From the NCBI GenBank assembly GCA_013112715.1, contig JABFGB010000028.1, forward strand, positions 1-64,000: DNA of 64,000 bases, given 5' to 3'. Under the pieces are notes generated by a model. That model worked only from the letters and a program-made list of their open reading frames with translations. It had not been told where the DNA came from and ran no database searches. Source of the stretch: Chloroflexota bacterium (GTDB lineage: Bacteria; Chloroflexota; Anaerolineae; Aggregatilineales; J027). Below are positions 53,230-61,883 of the stretch, in pieces. Positions within the stretch are counted from its first letter, which is position 1, and every line of letters starts with the position of its first letter. A program made the translations under genes and the position numbers.

Positions 53230-55701
53230 CTAGACTGTTTCAAGGCTCTTGGCTAATGCTTCGGAGTAAATCGGGAGTCGCACATAGAAGGTGGAGCCTT
53301 TTCCTAAAATACTCTCCATCCAAAGTTCACCCCCATGTGCTTCGGCAAGCCGTTTGGCGATGGGTAAACCAAGCCCTGTCCCACTATGTTTTTGTAACCC
53401 GGCCTGTGTCTGACGGAAGGACTGGAAGATCAATTCATGGTCACTTGGCGCAATGCCCGGCCCAGTATCTATGACCTTGAATAGAATATTGTCATTCTCA
53501 CGGTGGGCTTTAATCGTAACGCTCCCCTCATCCGTAAATTTGGCGGCATTAGAAACCAAATTGACCAAAATCTGCCGGATCCTTCGTTTGTCGCCTAAAA
53601 TCAGGGGCATTTCAGGATCAACGTCTACCACTAATTGGACTTGCTTTTCCGCCGCTAGGCTTTCGGCCATATCAATAACGGTTTTCAATTCGCGGTTCAG
53701 ATCAACCGAATCTTCAACAAAAAGCTCCATCATCCCGGACTCAATCTTGGTGATGTCCAAAATGTCATTGATAAGACTCAACAAGTGTTCACCGCTCACA
53801 ATAGATTTTTTAAGGGCATCCACCTGACGTTCATTGACAGGGCCATATAAACCTGACGCCACAAATTGCGTAAAATTAAGAATGGCATTCAACGGGGTGC
53901 GCAATTCATGGCTCATACTTGCCATAAATTGGCTCTTCATCGTATCCAATGTGCTTAGTTCTTTTGCAACTCGCACTTGTTCGGCATAGAGGTAGGCATT
54001 TTGCACTGCAACGGCTAGTTGACCAGCAAGGGTCGTCATCACGCGGGTATCGTCCTCGGCAAAGCGATTGAGTTTGATGGACTGGAGGTCTAGGACTCCC
54101 ACCAATGTACTTCCCACGATCATAGGGATAGCGGCTTCGGAGGATGTGTTGGGCAAGACCGGATTAAAGAAATGTTCGGGTGCTTGCGAAACATCATTTA
54201 CCACCACTGCTTCCCGCTTGCGGGCGGCTTGAGGAACCAAGCCTATTGCATCCAGATCAAAAGCCTTACCAGCTTTTTTCATCTGCTGGCCGGCCTCGCC
54301 CGAACCTGCCGCTAGGCGTAGGAGTTTATCCGAAGTGTCATATAGAAAAACGGAAACATGATAGAGGCCAAAATCTTGACAGGCACGCTCGACAAATTGC
54401 GGCAGAAGTTCATCGAGATCGAGAATCGTAGTGGTTTGACGGGCAACATCAGCGGCAATTTGAAGGTCACGAGTGCGTGCCTCAACGCGCACTTCAAGGC
54501 TGTTGATTAACTCTCGGAGTTGGTTCGTCATGCTGTTGAAGGACTCAGCTAGTTTGCCAATTTCATCGTCGCGCTCAACCTTTGCATGAAGCGAAAGATT
54601 GCCCCCCGCGATCTGTATGGCGGTGTTGGATAGATTGGAAATGGGCCTCGAAATCGTGCGCATGAATAACAGCCCTGCCCCAATAGCAATGAGAGCAGCG
54701 ACGAGAGCCGTTCCAACGTTCACAGCAAGGGAAACAAAAGTGGGGGTGAGTGCCTCGGATTGCGTGCGTTCGGCCAATAACACCACTTGGAGTTCAGGAA
54801 TCCAGATATGAGTTCCAAAAACATTTTCCCCGCGATAATCGGTATAGGAAGTGACCTCATCTTGTTGATCCGCAAGGGACGCCTTTGTACCGTCGGTGGT
54901 GACTTTGGTTTCGCCAATGGGATAGCCAGCAAAGCGCGATTCGGTCAGCAGGGCAAAATTTTTATCTACGAGATACGTTTGTCCGGTGTTCCCCAAGCCT
55001 GCCCGTTCCGCCATAATTTTATTGAGTTCGGTCGGGCTTACCCGTGCTCCAAGAACAGCGATCAGCCCATCACCGTCAAAGACGGGTTGAAACAGAAGGA
55101 TGTTGATGCGTTGTTCATCACTCAAATATTCCACTGGTTCGATGGAACGCTCGCTTAACCCCTTTTGAAAATAGGTCGAATCGCTATAGGTCATGCCCTC
55201 TTCATGATCACTGGTGGAAACGAGGACTTTTCCTTGTAGGTCGGTGATGAAAAGTTCCTCAAAACGTGGATTCCTTGCCAGAGAATCTTCAAAAATTGAG
55301 CGCAGCCGTGTGGTCGAATCTTCGCGGAGGCGTTCGGAACCAGCATCAGGGAGTACAAAAGGGATAAGTGATAATGACCGCTCATTCACTTCACTCGCTA
55401 AACCGTCTTGTAAAGACAGCACCCATGTCTTGAGTTGGGCTTCTTTGAGCGTGCCTACCGACTGCAATTGGTCAATGGATTGTTGACGACCACTTTGCAC
55501 ACTCAAGATGGTGGAAACAATGGTGATTGCAATAGCCGGCAGTAACCCAACCAATACAAACATGGTTAGCAATCTGGCCCGAATTGTTTTAAGGTGAAAT
55601 ACCTTATGAGGTTTGGTTGAAGGCGGAAATGGCGGCGTTTGATTGGACTCTAAAGATTGCTTACGAGGGCGGCTGGGTAATGTAATGTCTCTGTCTGCCA
55701 T
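53230..55701 (-). CDS. dCache-HAMP-GAF sensor histidine kinase
   Basis: About 823 residues from the ATG at 55701. A first span near residue 45-65 (MFVLVGLLPAIAITIVSTIL) is followed by an extracellular double-Cache sensor (about 70-320, with VLVSTSDHEEG and GYPIGETKV) and a second span (about 325-350). HAMP (ISRPISNLSNTAIQIAGGN), a GAF domain (about 430-580) and HisKA with the phospho-acceptor His in ASMSHELRTPLNAILNF come next. The HATPase part carries NLVSNAAKF, DTGPGIAP and GTGLGLPIAKRL. It is complete and should sense an external small molecule. Operon with three receivers. Confidence 0.93.
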   Translation of the reverse strand: MADRDITLPSRPRKQSLESNQTPPFPPSTKPHKVFHLKTIRARLLTMFVLVGLLPAIAITIVSTILSVQSGRQQSIDQLQSVGTLKEAQLKTWVLSLQDGLASEVNERSLSLIPFVLPDAGSERLREDSTTRLRSIFEDSLARNPRFEELFITDLQGKVLVSTSDHEEGMTYSDSTYFQKGLSERSIEPVEYLSDEQRINILLFQPVFDGDGLIAVLGARVSPTELNKIMAERAGLGNTGQTYLVDKNFALLTESRFAGYPIGETKVTTDGTKASLADQQDEVTSYTDYRGENVFGTHIWIPELQVVLLAERTQSEALTPTFVSLAVNVGTALVAALIAIGAGLLFMRTISRPISNLSNTAIQIAGGNLSLHAKVERDDEIGKLAESFNSMTNQLRELINSLEVRVEARTRDLQIAADVARQTTTILDLDELLPQFVERACQDFGLYHVSVFLYDTSDKLLRLAAGSGEAGQQMKKAGKAFDLDAIGLVPQAARKREAVVVNDVSQAPEHFFNPVLPNTSSEAAIPMIVGSTLVGVLDLQSIKLNRFAEDDTRVMTTLAGQLAVAVQNAYLYAEQVRVAKELSTLDTMKSQFMASMSHELRTPLNAILNFTQFVASGLYGPVNERQVDALKKSIVSGEHLLSLINDILDITKIESGMMELFVEDSVDLNRELKTVIDMAESLAAEKQVQLVVDVDPEMPLILGDKRRIRQILVNLVSNAAKFTDEGSVTIKAHRENDNILFKVIDTGPGIAPSDHELIFQSFRQTQAGLQKHSGTGLGLPIAKRLAEAHGGELWMESILGKGSTFYVRLPIYSEALAKSLETV

Positions 55702-55754
55702 TGGTGAATCTTCCCTTTTCCCGGACAACTCCAGACAGCCATTTATCTAAACAA

Positions 55755-55779
55755 AAGGCAGGCTTTTGTCTCCTGCCTT
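55755..55779 (-). terminator. Terminator of the orphan SBP gene
   Basis: On the minus strand perfect 8-bp arms AAGGCAGG and CCTGCCTT around 9 bases, followed by TTGTTT. It lies just after the SBP stop and before the kinase gene, so the two are separate transcripts. Confidence 0.7.
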
Positions 55780-55787
55780 ATGACAAG

Positions 55788-57398
55788 TTATTCCGTTATC
55801 CCAAGATAGGCATAACGAAGCGTTAGGTCATTAAAAATCGCAATCCCAGTAACATTTGCACGGGTCACAAATACCCTATCTGGTTGATATAGATAGGCCC
55901 AAGGCGCTTCTTCCACAATGATTTCTTGGGCACGGCGAATCAGGTCGGCCCGTTCTTCAGCATCACGACTAAAGGTTCCTGCCTCAATCAGGGCATCTAC
56001 TTCTTCATTACAGTAGTTAACATAATTCGTCACCGCCCCACATTTAAGATTAAAGGTCAGTTGGAAGAAGGGATCATTACCCCACGAATACCATTGCTCA
56101 ATGAAGAAGGGGAGTTCATGGCTGAAAAGCAGTTCTGAGAATTCAGCGGTGGAAACGGCATTGATATTGACCGTGATGCCAAGCCGCTCAAGACCCACTT
56201 TGATCCACTCCGCAGCATCCAAGCGTGTTTGATCTTCCTCTGGCACCGTCAGATCAACCACAAACCCATTACCATAGCCTGCCGTTTCTAGCAAGGCCCG
56301 TGCTTCTTCAAGGTCGGCATCCCCATACGTCCAAAATTCGTCGGTATAGCCTTCCATGCCAATCGAAACCGGGCTTTTTGGCTGCTGTCCGTAACCGTAC
56401 AACACATTTTCAATCATGGCGTTATAGGGAATTGCCATTGAAATCGCTTGACGTACTCGTGCATCATCAAAAGGTGCTATGGCGTTATTCATGCCGAGGT
56501 GATAAATACGCCCACTGGGAATTGCATGTACCGCAAGATTTGGATCCTCCAATAAGTCGCCCAAATCACTGAAAGGGATACCAAGCGCAATATCCACTTC
56601 GCCCGCTTGCAGCATTGCTTCACGGGTTTCAGCGTCTGGTACGACCTTAAACACAACCCCCGCATTTTGGAAAAACGTCTCACCTCGCCAATAATTGGGA
56701 TTGGGTTCAAAAACATACTCCTCACCCTGCTCCCAGTGAGTGATCTGATACGGGCCACTGGAATTGGCGTTTTGATGAAAATATTGCTCGGCCCAAGGGT
56801 CGTCACTCGTGGCATGTTCTGAGGCCGTCGCTTCACTGATGGCCCCGAAAATTTGGAAGGTGAGAATCGTCTCAGTTAATGCAGCGGGTTCATTGGTACT
56901 AATTTGCAGCGTGTAATCATCAAGGACTTGTATTTGGTCAGCCGAGTCAATCGCCATAAACGGGATCAACAGACCCAAATAGCCCGGCCCTGTAATGGCG
57001 CGGTCAAACGTATATTTGAAGTCATGGGCGGTGATCGGAGTACCATCCGCGAATTTGGCCTCTCGACGCAAATAGAAGGTGAAAGTTGTTCCATCTTCTG
57101 AGATCTCATATCGCTCGGCAAGGCTGCCTTCTACCTCATCCAAGCCAACAATTTCACCACGCGGATTGGTAAAGGTTACTTGTGTTAGCAATGGTTCATA
57201 GAGATTAGCAGTGGCTTCATAAGCGGAAATGCTCCTGAACTGCATAAGCTCGATATGGTCTATGTCGCCATCATAGGCAATCCGGATAACAGGTTTTTCT
57301 GCTTGGGCGATTGTGTGGAATTTGGGGTTGATAGATTGACTGATGAGCAGGGTTAAAACAAGCAATAAAATTGCCAAAACAGCAACAACTCGTTTCAT
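55788..57398 (-). CDS. Orphan family-5 substrate-binding protein
   Basis: 536 residues from the ATG at 57398 (GGAGGG seven bases upstream). A signal peptide of about 30 residues is followed by the same SBP_bac_5 domain as the gene at 45851-47458, with near-identical stretches across the whole length (ADGTPITAHDFKYTFDRAITGPGYL, FEPNPNYWRG, YGQQPKSPVS, EQWYSWGNDPFFQLTFNLKC). The two are recent paralogues. This copy has no permease or ATPase genes beside it and ends with its own terminator before the sensor kinase gene. It may share the nearby transporter or act in sensing. Confidence 0.93.
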   Translation of the reverse strand: MKRVVAVLAILLLVLTLLISQSINPKFHTIAQAEKPVIRIAYDGDIDHIELMQFRSISAYEATANLYEPLLTQVTFTNPRGEIVGLDEVEGSLAERYEISEDGTTFTFYLRREAKFADGTPITAHDFKYTFDRAITGPGYLGLLIPFMAIDSADQIQVLDDYTLQISTNEPAALTETILTFQIFGAISEATASEHATSDDPWAEQYFHQNANSSGPYQITHWEQGEEYVFEPNPNYWRGETFFQNAGVVFKVVPDAETREAMLQAGEVDIALGIPFSDLGDLLEDPNLAVHAIPSGRIYHLGMNNAIAPFDDARVRQAISMAIPYNAMIENVLYGYGQQPKSPVSIGMEGYTDEFWTYGDADLEEARALLETAGYGNGFVVDLTVPEEDQTRLDAAEWIKVGLERLGITVNINAVSTAEFSELLFSHELPFFIEQWYSWGNDPFFQLTFNLKCGAVTNYVNYCNEEVDALIEAGTFSRDAEERADLIRRAQEIIVEEAPWAYLYQPDRVFVTRANVTGIAIFNDLTLRYAYLGITE

Positions 57399-57413
57399 TA
57401 CCATTCCCTCCAA

Positions 57414-58426
57414 TGGTAGGGGTTTATATATAGCTAAATAAACCCGATATTTGAGTTCAAGCTATTAATTCAGAACTGCGAAAAATGATGTGGTTGGATT
57501 TGATCAATGCTCCCACTCGTAGATTAACTTGCTTTTTCCCCTTCGTCAAAAAACTGATGTTGACACTTAGGGCAATCACATCAAGATTATTCAGGGCTTT
57601 TATGAACGTATGCAATAGTTGATAATGGTGACATTTTGACTGATAGCGTTGACGCCACCCACCCCGCCCGCGAAGAGGGCTTAAGATAGACATATGATTC
57701 CCCCTCAGCCGTTTACGGGGTAGGGGGTGGGGTTAGTCTTCATCAATTAATACGGAATTCGGGTGAAGCGTAGCTGTATCGCCCCAACAATAGGTTTAAC
57801 CCCATTGTTCCAAAGACCCATGCATTACCCGAATTTCGTATAAGAGACCATAGGAAAGAGCTTTCGCAAACAGTTCTGCCCACCGTAAAACACTCTATTC
57901 AAACCCCTCCTCGCTTGCGGGGAGGAGTTTCGGTTCCTACCATTGTCACGGCTAAACCTAGCCGAGAACTAAACGACCAGCACCGATGTCTTGCTCCTCA
58001 CCTACCAATTGCGTCGTAATACCTACCGACGTTGAAGACTGACTGCCGACTGACTTGTGTTGAGGCTAGTGTTCATAGCGGGTTTAGCCTTGCTGCACTA
58101 GCTTTCTTCTTCGTTCGGTAGTTTCAAATGGTAGTTTCTCCAAACATGAGGATGTGCCATTCTTAGCTGCTTGAACCACCCTCACGATTCATCTTTGCCT
58201 TTGTTCGGTTGACCGCCCGTAACGCGAACCCTACTTTGAGCCTAGTAAATTCACGGCTTTGTTTAGTGATCTGCCTCACTGTACGCTATTTTTGCCTCTC
58301 CGAAACTATCATGGCTTTCAATTCTTCATGAATTTTTCGTCTAGCAATGACTTTCGAATGTTCGTTCCTAGAGACTTCTTAACACGGCTTTAATAAGGCG
58401 TAAACGTCATCTGTTAGCTTAGGCAT
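57414..58426. other. Long non-coding gap before the archaellum cluster
   Basis: About 1 kb with no supported gene. One minus-strand frame (57693-57457) is open for 78 codons but lacks a ribosome-binding site and family resemblance. The region holds a CCCCCT/AGGGGG hairpin near 57694-57719, a small inverted-repeat element (57747-57843), and otherwise no feature I can name. The AT-content rises toward the archaellin leader. Confidence 0.45.
57747..57843. repeat. MITE-like element with terminal inverted repeats
   Basis: Arms TACGGAATTCGGGT (57751-57764) and ACCCGAATTTCGTA (57827-57840) are inverted repeats matching at 13 of 14 bases, extended by TTA/TAA on the outside, with about 60 bases between. 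A smaller CAACAAT...ATTGTT pairing lies inside. Size and symmetry suggest a miniature non-autonomous element or a large stable hairpin. Confidence 0.4.
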
Positions 58427-58455
58427 CTACGGGAAACCCGTAGGAATTCTACGGG
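58427..58455 (+). promoter_or_regulatory. Structured leader upstream of archaellin with alternative pairings
   Basis: CTACGGG (58427-58433) pairs with CCCGTAG (58437-58443) over a 3-base loop. A second copy CTACGGG (58449-58455) can pair with the same CCCGTAG, so two mutually exclusive hairpins are possible. A further GATTTTC/GAAAATC pair flanks the region just before the ribosome-binding site. No consensus promoter is obvious. Confidence 0.35.
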
Positions 58456-58565
58456 GACTTAATTCAAAATTACGGGAATGCACGAATTCATCTATGAAGC
58501 ATAAACATCTAAACTGATTTTCAGACAAACGGAAAACGAAAATCTAATTCGAGGGAGTATCTCAA

Positions 58566-59123
58566 ATGTCAAAGAATATGAAGAATGAACGTGGTCAGTC
58601 TGCTCTAGAAACCGCCATTATCCTGATTGCCTTCGTGGTGGTCGCCTCAGTGTTTGCCTTCGCCATTCTGTCTTCCGGCAGCAAATCCACTGAAAAAGGC
58701 CAATCCGCCATTAACGCTGGTTTGGAAGGTGTGCAATCGTCCATGACCGTCAAGGGCACTGTTATCGCCGAAGGCACTGCTGGTAACGTGGATGATGTCG
58801 TCTTCACATTAGCACTGGTTTCGGGTGGTGATCCGGTAGATTTGACCGCTACTGCTGGCAATAACACCGTCGTGATTGGTTATCGTGATGAAGCCCAACT
58901 GGTGAATGAAGTGACTTGGACCGTCGAATGGATCGGCGCGAATGATGGTGACGAACTGCTCGAAGACGGCGAATTGGCAGAAATCACGGTTGATCTCGCC
59001 ACGCTGTCCCCCCGCCTACAGGCCAGCACTGCCTTCACCATCGAAGTCAAGCCACCCAAAGGCGCGGTCATCAATGTCACCCGCACCACCCCCGCCGCGA
59101 TTGAAGCCGTTATGGAACTGTAA
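58566..59123 (+). CDS. arlB: Archaellin (ArlB/FlaB-like archaellum filament subunit)
   Basis: 185 residues, GAGGGAG upstream. The N-terminus is a class III signal peptide: short basic leader MSKNMKNERG, predicted cut after Gly10, then QSALETAIILIAFVVVASV with Glu at +5. This strongly resembles archaellins of methanogens such as Methanomicrobiales (LEAAIVLIAFVVVAAVF pattern). After the hydrophobic N-terminal helix comes a beta-rich outer domain (about 60-185), acidic and lysine-poor. It would be processed by an ArlK/PilD-type peptidase and polymerised into the filament. It is followed by a strong hairpin and a terminator, suggesting a separate, highly expressed transcript. Confidence 0.9.
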   Translation: MSKNMKNERGQSALETAIILIAFVVVASVFAFAILSSGSKSTEKGQSAINAGLEGVQSSMTVKGTVIAEGTAGNVDDVVFTLALVSGGDPVDLTATAGNNTVVIGYRDEAQLVNEVTWTVEWIGANDGDELLEDGELAEITVDLATLSPRLQASTAFTIEVKPPKGAVINVTRTTPAAIEAVMEL

Positions 59124-59173
59124 ACCAAGTATCAATCGAAGTAATGGTATGAGTTGAGACTGTATAGGAATCG

Positions 59174-59203
59174 GATCGGGTGGGGCAGCAGTTCCACCCG
59201 ATC
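59174..59203 (+). terminator. Perfect hairpin after archaellin (stabiliser or partial terminator)
   Basis: Perfect 10-bp arms GATCGGGTGG and CCACCCGATC with a 10-base loop, but no T-run. It probably protects the archaellin mRNA 3' end or slows polymerase ahead of the real terminator at 59311-59353. Confidence 0.5.
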
Positions 59204-59246
59204 TCTGGGATAGACGTTATCAGGCACTTACACAATCACATAACTA

Positions 59247-59353
59247 GGCACGGCCAGCCCATTAATTTCATTCGAAGGTCTTATACGCTCCTTTTTTGAG
59301 CCGCTAAGACATCGCCCTACCCCACTTGGCCGTGCCGGTGGGGCGATTTTTTT
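59247..59353 (+). terminator. Terminator with overlapping anti-terminator-like pairing
   Basis: ATCGCCC (59311-59317) pairs with GGGCGAT (59341-59347), or CCCCAC (59320-59325) with GTGGGG (59338-59343), followed by seven Ts: a rho-independent terminator. Its loop contains TGGCCGTGCC (59327-59336), which is a perfect 10-bp partner of GGCACGGCCA at 59247-59256. The two structures compete or form a pseudoknot, so read-through into the archaellum machinery genes could be regulated. Confidence 0.6.
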
Positions 59354-59420
59354 AAGCACATAGTTAAAAAATAAGAAAAACGGCAACATACGCAATGTAG
59401 TGGTTCGGGGAGAGAAGATC

Positions 59421-60245
59421 ATGAATCTGGAGCAACGAGTGACGATGCTGGAGGAAGAAGTTCAACTTCTTAAGAACCAGATACAAACTACGCTTCTCGC
59501 AATACAAGAACAAATTCTCAGCAATACTTATCCTAACCTACGTGGTGAAGGCAGCGAAGCCGCACAGTTGATTGAGCATGTACCGGAAGGGTCGGTGAAT
59601 TCGCAGGCAGCTAAGGGTGTCGATAGTCTCCGAGGGGTTAATCGGGTTAGTTTTGAAAGCGCCGATCAGCCTAGTGTCGAGACACCTGTTGTCGGCAAAC
59701 CCGCCAGTACCCCGGCGTCAGCCAGTCCATCCCCTAAGCTCCTTGAATCTGAAGCATCATTGACGAGTAGGCAGACAGCCGAGATTGATTGGGCCAGCCT
59801 CAACAAAATGGACGAGTGGATTTGTCGCAAAATTGACAAAATCGGTATCCACCGTACCCACCGATTAATTGAGTTCTATGCCGAGACCAAGCGGTTTAGT
59901 GAGAATGTGACCAAAACGTTACTGCAATTGATCGCGCTGTATGAGGAAGACGTTGATCCGGCAGAGGAAGAACGCCATCGCAACCAACCCTTTAACCTCG
60001 ACGACACTGTTACGAGTTTTGATCCACCCATCCGCACTTACTATGCTGAATCCGATATGTCATCGGTACACGAGAATCGTGAAATATCGGCCCGCCGCCA
60101 ACCTGATCCTGAATCTGATTTCAGTGGTAATGGCAGCACTGGTCACACCGACCCCGACCAACCCGATGCGCCGCGTAAGATGATCTTGAAACTCATTGCT
60201 GGCCTCCAAAACGCCGGCATGGATTGGAAACACCCCAATGGATAA
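59421..60245 (+). CDS. ArlD/E (FlaD/E)-like archaellum accessory protein
   Basis: 274 residues from the ATG at 59421 (GGGAGAG upstream). It has an N-terminal coiled coil (MNLEQRVTMLEEEVQLLKNQ), then a flexible Pro/Ser/Ala-rich linker. A conserved-looking helical domain (about 130-185) follows, with WASLNKMDEWICRKIDKIGIHRTHRLIEFYAET, which resembles the FlaD/FlaE domain found in the archaeal switch complex. A variable C-terminal region ends WKHPNG. In archaea ArlCDE links chemotaxis (CheF/CheY) to the motor. The domain match is from pattern memory. Overlaps the next gene by 8 bases. Confidence 0.65.
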   Translation: MNLEQRVTMLEEEVQLLKNQIQTTLLAIQEQILSNTYPNLRGEGSEAAQLIEHVPEGSVNSQAAKGVDSLRGVNRVSFESADQPSVETPVVGKPASTPASASPSPKLLESEASLTSRQTAEIDWASLNKMDEWICRKIDKIGIHRTHRLIEFYAETKRFSENVTKTLLQLIALYEEDVDPAEEERHRNQPFNLDDTVTSFDPPIRTYYAESDMSSVHENREISARRQPDPESDFSGNGSTGHTDPDQPDAPRKMILKLIAGLQNAGMDWKHPNG

Positions 60246-60750
60246 GGCAATTACAACCGCCCTCTTGATTGTGATTAGCATGGTCATGGCGCTGATGCTG
60301 TTTAATGTCGCCTATCCTGCCGTGATTGAAGGCGGCGACTCCATGCGAAATATGGCAAATCGGGCCGAACAGGAAATGAAAAGTGATGTGACGATCATCC
60401 ACAGCGCCGCCGAACTCGATCATACGGGTTGGTGGCAGGACACCAATGGCAATGGTGATTTTGAGGTGTTTGTGTGGGTGAAAAATACAGGTTCGCTGCG
60501 CATCACTGGCTTGGAATATCTGGACATCTTTTTTGGGCCAGACGGCGCGTTTACCCGGATTCCGAGCCAAACCAATGCCAATGGAAGCTATCCGTATTGG
60601 ACGGCGACTGTGGAAAGTGGCACCGATTGGACACCATCTGCGACTTTACGCATCTCTATTCATTATGAGTTTCCGCTGACAACGGGCCACTATTTTATCA
60701 AGGTCACTACGCCCAATGGCGTTAGCGACGATGATTTTATGGGGATTTGA
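60238..60750 (+). CDS. ArlG/ArlF-like archaellum stator component
   Basis: 170 residues. It begins directly with a hydrophobic pilin-like helix (ITTALLIVISMVMALMLFNV), preceded by only a few residues, without a cleavable class III leader. A beta-sandwich-like outer part follows (about 50-165; VFVWVKNTGSLRITGLEYLDIFFG, then ISIHYEFPLTTGHYFIKV and TTPNGVSDD). This one-span plus beta domain plan is typical of ArlF and ArlG, the periplasmic-side stator pieces. Which of the two it is cannot be decided. It overlaps the previous gene by 8 bases and is 3 bases from the next. Confidence 0.7.
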   Translation: MDKAITTALLIVISMVMALMLFNVAYPAVIEGGDSMRNMANRAEQEMKSDVTIIHSAAELDHTGWWQDTNGNGDFEVFVWVKNTGSLRITGLEYLDIFFGPDGAFTRIPSQTNANGSYPYWTATVESGTDWTPSATLRISIHYEFPLTTGHYFIKVTTPNGVSDDDFMGI

Positions 60751-60753
60751 GTC

Positions 60754-61872
60754 ATGGACTCGATATTGGCGGCATTTTTCGTGATGTTCTTGATGGTCTT
60801 TGGCGTGCTAACGCTGACGGATGAATTTGTCAACACCCAGACCACTGTTCAAGAAGCGTGGCAGGTGATGGATGAACGCCGCGACGATCAGGTCGGTACA
60901 CAGTTGGTCGGGCTTGAGGCACACACTAATGACAATGGCGCACTTATTCTCTTGACCCTTCGCAACACAGGCATGGTCAAACTATCCGACTTTGCGAGGT
61001 GGGATGTGTTTATCCAATATATGGACGATGTTGAACCATCAGGGTATCACATTGACCACCTACCGTATACTCCCAACGACCCCACCATCGAAGGGTGGCT
61101 AATTAATGAAATAACCCTCGATGACGGACAACCGGAGGCGTTCGACCTGAATATCCTTAACCCCGGCGAATCCGCCACTATGCGATTGCGACTTGTACCC
61201 CCAATTGGGCCGGGTCGAGCCGCGATGATCCGGATTGCCATGCCCAACGGCGTCAGCACTTCCTATACGTTTGCTCGCAGTGCTCTACCTGTCCTCGATA
61301 CCAACAGCGGTATGATCCTTGCCAGTGCTGGGACTGCCACCCTATCGAATGCCATTCTTGCCGCTAGTGACCCCGATAACGAAGCGATGGATTTGATCTA
61401 TGCGGTGACACTACCCCCGGTACAAGGGAATCTCAATTTGTCGGCCTTTACACAGGACGATATTAACCAAAACCGCGTCACCTATACTCACACGGGCAGC
61501 GGCCATGATGATTTTCAAGTGACCCTGACCGATGGTGAAAATGTGGTTGGTCCATTCATCGTCTCTATCACCATTAACGAACCCCCGAAGGTTGTCTCGA
61601 ATGGCGGTATGACCTTGAGCACTGGTACGAGCGCCCCGATTACTACCTTAGCCACAAGCGACCCCGACACCCCTCTCGCCGAGCTCATCTACACCGTAAC
61701 CACTTTACCCTCACAAGGTACACTCAGCCACATGACCTTTTCGCAGGCCGATTTGGATGGTGGGCTTGTCATCTATACCAATGTCGGGGGCAGTAGCGAT
61801 TCCTTTCAATTCTCGGTCACGGATGGAGTTACGACGCTCGACCCTTTGACCTTTAACATTACGGTGAATTAG
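60754..61872 (+). CDS. ArlF/ArlG-like protein with two CSPG/cadherin-type repeats
   Basis: 372 residues. An N-terminal span (about 4-24) and a beta-sandwich region (about 45-175; LEAHTNDNGALILLTLRNTG, RIAMPNGVSTSYTF) match the preceding gene's plan. It is then extended by two about 90-residue modules (about 185-275 and 280-372). Each carries a TLSN/LSTG start, SDPDTP or SDPDNE, LIYAVTLPPVQG or LIYTVTTLPSQG, and FTQDDINQNRVTYTH or FSQADLDGGLVIYTN. These are the hallmarks of CSPG (cadherin-3 type) repeats, which are extracellular. Archaeal ArlF has no such tail (archaeal ArlF is about half this length). The protein would project into the envelope. Confidence 0.8.
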   Translation: MDSILAAFFVMFLMVFGVLTLTDEFVNTQTTVQEAWQVMDERRDDQVGTQLVGLEAHTNDNGALILLTLRNTGMVKLSDFARWDVFIQYMDDVEPSGYHIDHLPYTPNDPTIEGWLINEITLDDGQPEAFDLNILNPGESATMRLRLVPPIGPGRAAMIRIAMPNGVSTSYTFARSALPVLDTNSGMILASAGTATLSNAILAASDPDNEAMDLIYAVTLPPVQGNLNLSAFTQDDINQNRVTYTHTGSGHDDFQVTLTDGENVVGPFIVSITINEPPKVVSNGGMTLSTGTSAPITTLATSDPDTPLAELIYTVTTLPSQGTLSHMTFSQADLDGGLVIYTNVGGSSDSFQFSVTDGVTTLDPLTFNITVN

Positions 61873-61883
61873 GAGCGAGAACC

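Noticed and set aside
57457-57693. Minus-strand open frame in the gap before the archaellum genes
   Set aside because: Low-complexity translation, no ribosome-binding site and no recognisable motif; probably chance.
59124-59420. A small gene between archaellin and the ArlD/E-like gene
   Set aside because: Frames are short and interrupted, and the stretch is dominated by the two hairpins.
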